In this document: positions 57,842-64,000 of the stretch, piece after piece | Position numbering within the stretch: the first letter of the stretch is position 1 | How the letters are laid out: the number at the start of each line of letters is the position of its first letter | Assembly: GCA_964020085.1 (NCBI GenBank) | Contig: OZ026600.1 | Coordinates: forward strand, 14,907,823 to 14,971,822 | Length of the DNA: 64,000 bases | Reading direction: 5' to 3' | DNA from: Micromussa lordhowensis | Taxonomy: Eukaryota; Cnidaria; Anthozoa; Scleractinia; Lobophylliidae | The notes under the pieces: model-generated | Databases searched by the model: none | The model's input: only the letters and a program-made list of their open reading frames with translations | What the model was told of the DNA's origin: nothing | Made by a program: the position numbers and the translations under genes

Positions 57842-59073
57842 CAGCAGCCTTCCTCGATGAAGTTATGTCGCCCTTTGTGGCAAACTTGACCACTTATGTT
57901 AAGGACATTACCAACACTTTGGAAATTGTCAACTCGTTCGATTGCAACAATTCGAACCCTGATCATATCAACGCTTCCTTTTCACTATGGACGTGAAGTC
58001 ACCGTACACAGTGATACCAAATGACAGCGGTTCACAAGCATTGGGTTATTTCCTCCACAAGCGCCCGGTACTCGAGCCCCAACTTCTACACTAACTCGTT
58101 TAGCTGAGCTGGTACTCACATTAAACGCGTTCTCCTTCAACCAACGTTTCATCCCGCTTTGCAGTTTACTCACACCATTTCTCAAACTCAGATACCTTTC
58201 CTGGACCTCAGCGTCTCAGGCAGCACAATTAGTACTTCAGTTCACTACAAAGAAACCGACTCCCACAACTACTTACACTACAACTCTTCTCATCCAAAGC
58301 ACTGCAAAAACGTTATTCCGTATGCCCAGTTCTTGCGCCTCCGCCGTCTCTGCTCTGAGGATGATGACTTCCTGCAGAAATGCCAAGAAATGTCCACCTT
58401 TTTCAAAAGCCGTGGCTATCCCACGGATTTACTGCAGAACGCACAGGAAAGAGTGTCCTCCGTTACCCGCCAAGAAGCGCTCGAAAAACGTGTGCGTGAG
58501 AACAAAGAAAGGACTCCTCTGATCCCGACATACCACCCTTTGAGTTCGCGCGTTAAGCACATTTTGCTTAACAACTTTACGATCCTCACGAGAGACCCTG
58601 CAACTGCAGTCTTCCCAGCTCCACCTGAAGTTGCACATCGACGCGATCTCAGCCTGCGCGATGTCCAGGTACACACCTCTGACAGGTCCCAGACAGAGGA
58701 ACAAGGAACTTTGGCATGTCGACATCCCCGCTGCCGCACTTGCCTGTACACAATGTCCGACATCCATATATATGTATGTGGACCCAAGAGTTCAACCAGC
58801 ATCCTTGAACGCTTTTCCTGCAAATCCGAGAACGTTGTGTACTGCATCTCGTGCCTTCCATGCCCCCGGCTATACGTCGGGGAGACCGGTCCTACTCTAC
58901 GAGCGATTCGGAGCGTCCAAAAGAACACTGGTGGTTTCCCGGTCGCAGAGCATTTCAACTCTCCCGTGAGCAGTCTGTCAGACATCGCTGTAAGAGGCCT
59001 AAGGAGGTGCTCTGGTGATAGTTCCAGACGGAAATCATTTTTAGGCTCGGCACTATGCAACCAGACGGCCTAA
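57842..59073 (+). pseudogene. Penelope-like retroelement 2, gutted
   Basis: The frame-broken start reads FLDEVMSPFVANLTTYVKDI, then FTMDVKSPYTVIPND.GSQAL, the RT segment with the first catalytic Asp. After the Phe-rich FSFNQRFI the YxDD-containing palm is deleted, and the text resumes at 58159 with TQIPFLDLSVS and then NYLHYNSSHPKHCKNVIPY. The open 304-codon C-terminal part includes CRHPRCRTC and YCISCLPCPRLYVGETGPTLR of the GIY-YIG domain. The following R..EH helix is shortened (RAIRSVQKNTGGF), removing likely catalytic residues. It stops at 59073 with a hammerhead-like motif about 100 bases beyond. It differs strongly in sequence from element 1, so it is a separate lineage. Confidence 0.88.
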
Positions 59074-59176
59074 ATAATGTTTTCCATTTCATATAGACGG
59101 CGCGCACGCGAATCTAGTTTCCGCGCACTTTGTTTCCGTAACTTTCAAATGAACATTCGCGCGAACTTTACGGATT

Positions 59177-59213
59177 TCACACTGAAGAAGGGCTATGCCC
59201 GAAACGTCTGTGA
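59177..59213 (+). ncRNA. Hammerhead-ribozyme-like motif, 3' of Penelope-like element 2
   Basis: Stem I TCACA, CTGAAGA, one A, stem II GGGC/GCCC with a TAT loop, GAAA, palindromic ACGT stem III, C at the cleavage position, then TGTGA closing stem I. It has the same architecture, including the extra A, as 52630-52670, while every stem differs in sequence, which is compensatory-looking. Confidence 0.5.
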
Positions 59214-59602
59214 TTTTTCACAATATGACATTTCTACATATTTCTATGCTATCAGTTATTTTTATTTTCATTTTCATTTGAACGTAATTTTTGGAAAAGC
59301 TTAGCTAATTATTTACTACTTTTCTCAAATTCTCATCATTTTTAAGCTCTGATAAAACATGGTTCTTAACCAATCAGAGTGTGCACAGAATCCAGCAATT
59401 TTTATTACAATTTAACCGAGGTAAAGCAAACATCTGCAACTTACCATCCATTCCCCACTTCTTTCCCCACGAATTGGCACAAATCTACAACGACAATTAA
59501 TGCACATTAATCTCACGTAATTTAAATCTGAATAAAAATATCACTGATTAATTTAATATCCAGAAATAATAGAAATAATAATAACAGTAGAATAAGTTTC
59601 TT

Positions 59603-59638
59603 AACCCGAAGATGGCAGTAATGCCAAAACGTGGAACT
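59603..59638 (+). other. Decayed hammerhead-like motif
   Basis: CCGAAGA.GGCA(GTAA)TGCC.AAAACGTGG: same order as the two motifs above, but the core U and G are changed and no stem I is seen. It probably marks another retroelement 3' end whose coding part is gone. Confidence 0.35.
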
Positions 59639-59639
59639 C

Positions 59640-61099
59640 TTTATCAGACACATTAGTGCCCAAGAAGACCCCTCACTTTATTTATAAACACTGTTCTTTA
59701 CCGATCCTTGAAAAGTATCAAAATGCGTAGAAAAGTACAATGGATTACTGCCACATGATATTAAATTAAGTTAAACTTAAAACATTCTTTTTACTCGAGC
59801 TTTTAACTTGTAACATGTTAGGTAACTTTATTTATTTTATATTTCACAGTTGTAAGCAGCGCCTTTGAATCTTTCAGAAAGGCGCTATATAATTGTATTA
59901 TGTTATTATTATATTGTACTATGGATTAACGATACTAAAAGGACTCATGACCTACAATAGAGGTACATGAAAGTGTCAGTGAACAGTAAAACTGTATCTA
60001 ATTTGAAAATAATAGTTGAATGTTGTCCTTCAGTAGCATTTTAAATGATAAAACTGGCAAAAGTTCAAATGAGGCAATAACCTACTACTTAAACTACTTT
60101 TAACATTTTCAAGTCGTGGATCGGTGAAAGCTTGGATTTTCAAAAGACTTTAACATCACTGAGGATCAATTGTATAGTAGTTTTTAGAGGCCTCATTTAA
60201 ACTTTTGTCAGTTTTCTAATTTGGAAAAGTTGGTCTAAGTAAGAAATCGAAATACGGAAACAGAAAATCATACCCAGTAATCAACACCTCCTTCAGAGCC
60301 CCATCTACAAAAGATGAAACACTTGGTGAGTAGGTTAGACACAAGAATATCAGTAGTTCATCTTAAGTCATCGTCTGGGGAAGTTTAGCTCTGAAAAAAA
60401 CTGTTGTTGGTAAATGACGTTTTGACAGCCAGCTGAGAGGAAGTTATCTCTTCAGAGGCAAGTGAAACACGTTTTTCAGTCAATACTAGTGGTGCTGGAA
60501 ATATTCACCAGACTTACAACAAAACTATTAAGACCCTCACAATAGACGAACTGCATATTACGTGATGTTAAATCTTCCACAGCATGATCGACATCTTGTT
60601 TAATGCCATAAGATTAATGAAATTAAGAACTGAAAAGATGGATCAAATTTAAGAACTGAAAGATGAATCGAATTTCTCTTGAAAGTGTTCACCTGGTCAG
60701 CAAATAATTGTCCAAATTCTTGGTTGGAGTTTACTATATCAATATGTGCATGTATGTGTGTGATGTAAATTCTGCAACAAAAGCTTTAATGAATGGAACT
60801 CACATCAAAAATAACAAAACAGAAAAAAAGAAACAAACCCCAGCATCTTGATGGCATGACCACCGACTACACCACCAGTTGTGTGTGAATACACACCATT
60901 TCTATAAGAATAAAAGTCTTGATACACTGTGAAAGTCCCTGAAATAAAGAGAAAGATTCAAAACATTGGGCACTTAATCCATATTTCAACCAAAAATTAC
61001 TCAATTTGTAATTAATTTATTGATGTATTATAATTATTGACTGGGGATCTTCCTTAAAAAGCCCTGTAGGCTTGCTAAGATCTTCTGCTATAAATGTAA
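59640..61099. other. No gene recognised
   Basis: AT-rich, only short frames. Confidence 0.4.
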
Positions 61100-61435
61100 T
61101 AGACCATTTCCGATATATAAAAATTCTAACTTGACTCCGAGGCTTGGGGGAATAAAAACAATAAAAATCAGGGATGAATAATTAATTTCTTTTGTTTTAT
61201 CCCCCCCCCCCCCCCCTCGGAGCCATGTTAGAATTTTGAAACAGTGGAATCCCGATTTCTCAAACCCTCATTTTTCGAACCTCCTGATAACTCGAACCAA
61301 AAGTTGTTTCCCCTCCTCAGTCGAACACTGCAATTTTACCCCCAATTTCTCGGACTCACCGATTTTTTTAACCAATTTTCGTTTTCCTTGGAGGCTCGAA
61401 AAATCAGAATTCCACTGTATATCGGAAATGGTCTA
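61100..61435. mobile_element. MITE with TAGACCATTTCCGATAT ends, interrupted
   Basis: TAGACCATTTCCGATATATA and TATATCGGAAATGGTCTA are inverted. Inner arms AAAATTCTAAC...CTCCGAGGC and CTCGGAGCCATGTTAGAATTTT also pair, with a run of 16 C (61201-61216) beside one arm. The right arm is split by the element at 61241-61418. Confidence 0.85.
61241..61418. mobile_element. pogo/Tigger-like MITE nested in 61100-61435
   Basis: ACAGTGGAATCCCGATTTCTC and CGAAAAATCAGAATTCCACTGT are imperfect TIRs of the CAGTGGAAT type seen in pogo/Tigger elements. Internal CTCGAA and TCGAAC words recur. The expected TA duplication is degraded on the left. Confidence 0.75.
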
Positions 61436-61496
61436 TTAATTAATATCTGTAATGTGATGGGCGAAATAAAGTTAGTATAAATTCTGAATTTATTTA

Positions 61497-61795
61497 TTTA
61501 TTTTTTTTTTTTTTTTGTATTTTTTTTTATTTGCACTGTAAAGGTAGTTACAAACACGGTACATAACTCTACTTACATACATCTACTTACAATACGGCAC
61601 GTTACTGAGTTTACATTCATTGCTTACTTACAATACACTATGTTACTTACTTGTAAACATCACTTATACGACATTAACTGCCTACATTACGTTACTTTAG
61701 CTTACACGATATTTCATTACAATACACTGCATTACTTGCTTACATACATCACTTACAATACATTACATAACCTGACAATACGTTGCATTACTTAC
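61497..61795 (-). repeat. LINE 3' UTR: degenerate ACTTACAATAC repeats and poly(A)
   Basis: On the plus strand this is a T-rich tract (61497-61535), then about 250 bases in which ACTTACAATAC, CTTACATAC and GCATTACTTAC recur irregularly. It directly follows the stop of the minus-strand LINE ORF, so it is that element's 3' UTR and poly(A) tail. Confidence 0.8.
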
Positions 61796-64000
61796 TTACT
61801 GTATGTTGTTATTGTTTAGGCCTGTGACTCCTTCCGTTTTTATGAAACTGGACCACTTCTTTAAAAAAATATTTTGTTTGTTTGATATAGAGGCAATGTT
61901 ACGTTCGATTTCAATTTTGTCATATACAAGATTTACGAAATCTGCGAACTGAAATTTAACGCTGTTTAATGATTTGTAGTAGAGGAAGTATTTACCTATG
62001 AGAATTAGGTGGTTTAGGGTTGAACAAGAAGACCAATTCGTGAGAACTCCGTAAATAATTTCGTTCTTGGATAGGCTAAGGGTGTTTTTAGAAACAGACT
62101 GATACCATTTAATAAAATGCGACCAGAAAGAATTAGAAATGGGGCACGATACGAATAAGTGACCGACTGTTTGGTCTACGTTTGTACAAAAGGGACAATG
62201 AGGGTTTTGAACCTTTTTCATTTTGTACAAAATGCAATTGGTGTAGAGAATGTTATGAATAATCTTGTATTGGAATATTGAAAGTTTAATTTCTTTAGTC
62301 ACGAGAAAGGGTAAGGAGTATATTTTCTGACGCTCGTGGATATCGAAACCACATTCTATAAGTCTTTTCTCAGCCGTAGGAGGAGGGAAATTCTGACAAT
62401 CAATTAGCGATTTGTAAATTGTTTTGCACGTAAGCATATCGATTTCAGGTAAATTAACTGTGGCGGCTTGCTGTTCCTGTTTAAGATATTTTTTCCATTG
62501 ACTTGGTATTGCTGAAAGGAGGCCGTGATACTGTAAAAAGTTACTTTTCACCTTAAATTTTCGTGAGAATTCGTTGAAAGACAGAAATTGATTATTGTAA
62601 TCATCGAGGAGACAGGAAAGTTTATGAATACCGGCATGATGCCAGTTTCGAAAGTACACGGAGGCTTTGTTGATTGTTATGAATCGATTATTCCAAACAA
62701 TTTGGTCCAGGACGTCTTTCTTTGTTGTAGGAACAACTTTATTCAATTCTTGCCAGTGCGAGATTATGTCTTTGTAGAAAGTTGGTAGTTTTGCACTTAA
62801 GTTCAAATATTTCAGGTCGTAATTACAACGAAAAACAAGTGTTCCACCGACACCAGATAGAAAGTGTAGTGGGATGAATTTCCATGGTTGATTGCCTTCA
62901 GAGCAGAGACGTCTCACCCAAGATATTTTTAGTGCTTTATCAAAAAGTATGAAATCAACCATGTTTAGACCACCGTTCTCTTTGCTTTTAATCAAGGTAG
63001 ATTTTTTAATCTTTGAATTTTTGTACTTCCATACATAGTCAAAAATCAGTTTATTGACTTCAGTAGCGAAAGTGTCTGGCGTATTCAGCACACTGCACAC
63101 GAAAGTAAGTTTAGAGATCGCTATTGTCTTCACTATATTGATTCTGCCATATATTGACATATCTCTTGACGACCAAATGTTTAGTATTTTCCTTAACGGG
63201 TCAAGTCGATCAAAAAAGTTCTTTTTGGCTGCAAGTTGTTCATCGTACGAAAAAAACACTCCAAGGGCATAAATGGGTTCCTCACTTAATCTTAGATTTA
63301 GAAGTGTATCTTTGCGATATCGTAATGATCCTAACCACAGCAACTCTGATTTAGTTGGATTTATTCGTAATCCAGAACAATTTTCGAATTGGGCAAGTAA
63401 ACTAAATAAATTTTTTAGTGACTGGACATCTTTAAGAAAAACAGTAGTATCATCTGCATACTGCGTAAGTTTTAAAGTGTTCCTTTCATCGATTTCAATG
63501 CCTTTTATTTCATTTGAACGCCTTATAGCATTACCCAGAATTTCTATCCCAATAGTAAACAAGATGCCAGAGAGAGGGCAGCCTTGTCTGACACCTCTTT
63601 CCAAATTAAATTGCCTAGTAGCAAAGCCGTTGTTAAGGATGCAACTTGAAATGTCACTATACATTACATTTATCCACTGCCGTAATTGTGGACCAAAGTT
63701 GAAAGTTTCCAGGCATTTCTGAAGATAATTCCATTCAATTGAGTCAAAAGCTTTTTCGAAATCGAGAAAAATGGCTAACCCGGGGATATTTTGCGTCTTT
63801 GTGAAGGACATGATATCCGAAATAGTTCTAATACTTTCTCCGATATATCTCCCTTTGACGTAACCTGTTTGGCTTGAATGAATAATTTTAGGCAAGACTT
63901 TTTCCATTCTGATTGCAATGACTTTTGTGGCAATTTTATAATCATTGTTCAAAAGGGAGATTGGCCTCCAGTTTGATAAATATTCTAAATTTTTGTTCTT
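61796..64000 (-). CDS. Non-LTR retrotransposon (Tx1/L1-type) ORF2, C-terminal two-thirds, open, runs off the window
   Basis: At least 734 codons without a stop. The frame is already open at 64000, so the start and the endonuclease domain lie outside. The RT domain has NWRPISLLNNDYK, TGYVKGRY, FLDFEKAFDSIEW (catalytic Asp), GVRQGCPLSG, QYADDT (YADD, near 63450) and GLRINPTKSE. Then come LGVFFSYDE, YGRINIVKT and KENGGLNMVDF, in L1/Tx1 order. The C-terminus has a zinc motif CPFCTNVDQTVGHLFVSC followed by FW. The protein copies its own RNA at a nicked target. Intact motifs plus a poly(A) tail suggest a recent insertion. The Tx1 assignment is from motif style. Confidence 0.93.
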   Translation of the reverse strand, partial: KNKNLEYLSNWRPISLLNNDYKIATKVIAIRMEKVLPKIIHSSQTGYVKGRYIGESIRTISDIMSFTKTQNIPGLAIFLDFEKAFDSIEWNYLQKCLETFNFGPQLRQWINVMYSDISSCILNNGFATRQFNLERGVRQGCPLSGILFTIGIEILGNAIRRSNEIKGIEIDERNTLKLTQYADDTTVFLKDVQSLKNLFSLLAQFENCSGLRINPTKSELLWLGSLRYRKDTLLNLRLSEEPIYALGVFFSYDEQLAAKKNFFDRLDPLRKILNIWSSRDMSIYGRINIVKTIAISKLTFVCSVLNTPDTFATEVNKLIFDYVWKYKNSKIKKSTLIKSKENGGLNMVDFILFDKALKISWVRRLCSEGNQPWKFIPLHFLSGVGGTLVFRCNYDLKYLNLSAKLPTFYKDIISHWQELNKVVPTTKKDVLDQIVWNNRFITINKASVYFRNWHHAGIHKLSCLLDDYNNQFLSFNEFSRKFKVKSNFLQYHGLLSAIPSQWKKYLKQEQQAATVNLPEIDMLTCKTIYKSLIDCQNFPPPTAEKRLIECGFDIHERQKIYSLPFLVTKEIKLSIFQYKIIHNILYTNCILYKMKKVQNPHCPFCTNVDQTVGHLFVSCPISNSFWSHFIKWYQSVSKNTLSLSKNEIIYGVLTNWSSCSTLNHLILIGKYFLYYKSLNSVKFQFADFVNLVYDKIEIERNIASISNKQNIFLKKWSSFIKTEGVTGLNNNNIQ

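Noticed and set aside
58416..59060. 214-codon minus-strand frame
   Set aside because: Antisense shadow of the Penelope-like element 2 C-terminal frame, which has clear motifs.

Overview
This is eukaryotic, AT-rich, repeat-dense DNA with long non-coding stretches and single-exon receptor genes. The repeat fauna points to an anthozoan cnidarian, most likely a stony coral: tRNA-derived SINEs, Penelope-like elements with GIY-YIG nucleases, a Tx1/L1-type LINE, a THAP/YqaJ (ISL2EU-type) transposon, and many short fold-back MITEs. The assignment to coral is an inference from element style, not from a species marker.

Layout. Bases 1-8.3 kb hold a SINE tail, a diverged tandem duplication (394-2440 and 3372-4590), nested inverted-repeat elements, and a dead LINE end split by a MITE. 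Bases 8.9-17.8 kb carry two MITEs and otherwise nothing I can support. Bases 18.4-34.7 kb are the real gene content: four class A (rhodopsin-like) GPCR genes, three on + and one on -. Each has an essentially uninterrupted coding exon, and there are plausible introns in the 5' leaders. One, at 33609-34688 on -, has a strong candidate first coding exon 3.9 kb upstream. From 41.6 kb the window is mobile DNA. A PIF/Harbinger-like MITE comes first. A three-layer nest follows at 42.7-47.4 kb: a fold-back repeat contains a deleted ISL2EU element, which contains an element carrying a dead RecQ-like helicase. After that come several MITEs, a SINE and a 5'-truncated Penelope-like element (52.6-54.9 kb) interrupted by a second copy of the same fold-back repeat. 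Nested hairpin MITEs, a second, gutted Penelope-like element (57.8-59.2 kb) and an open Tx1-type LINE ORF running off the right edge complete the window.

The four receptors look like one locally expanded family. All retain Asp at 3.32, the position that anchors amine ligands in aminergic receptors. The canonical Cys3.25-ECL2 disulfide appears absent in the three whose loops I could read with confidence and is doubtful in the fourth. Three have a CxxC in the third extracellular loop. One copy has lost most activation-switch residues. Both Penelope-like elements end in a hammerhead-ribozyme-like motif of identical architecture, 3' of their stop codons on the coding strand.
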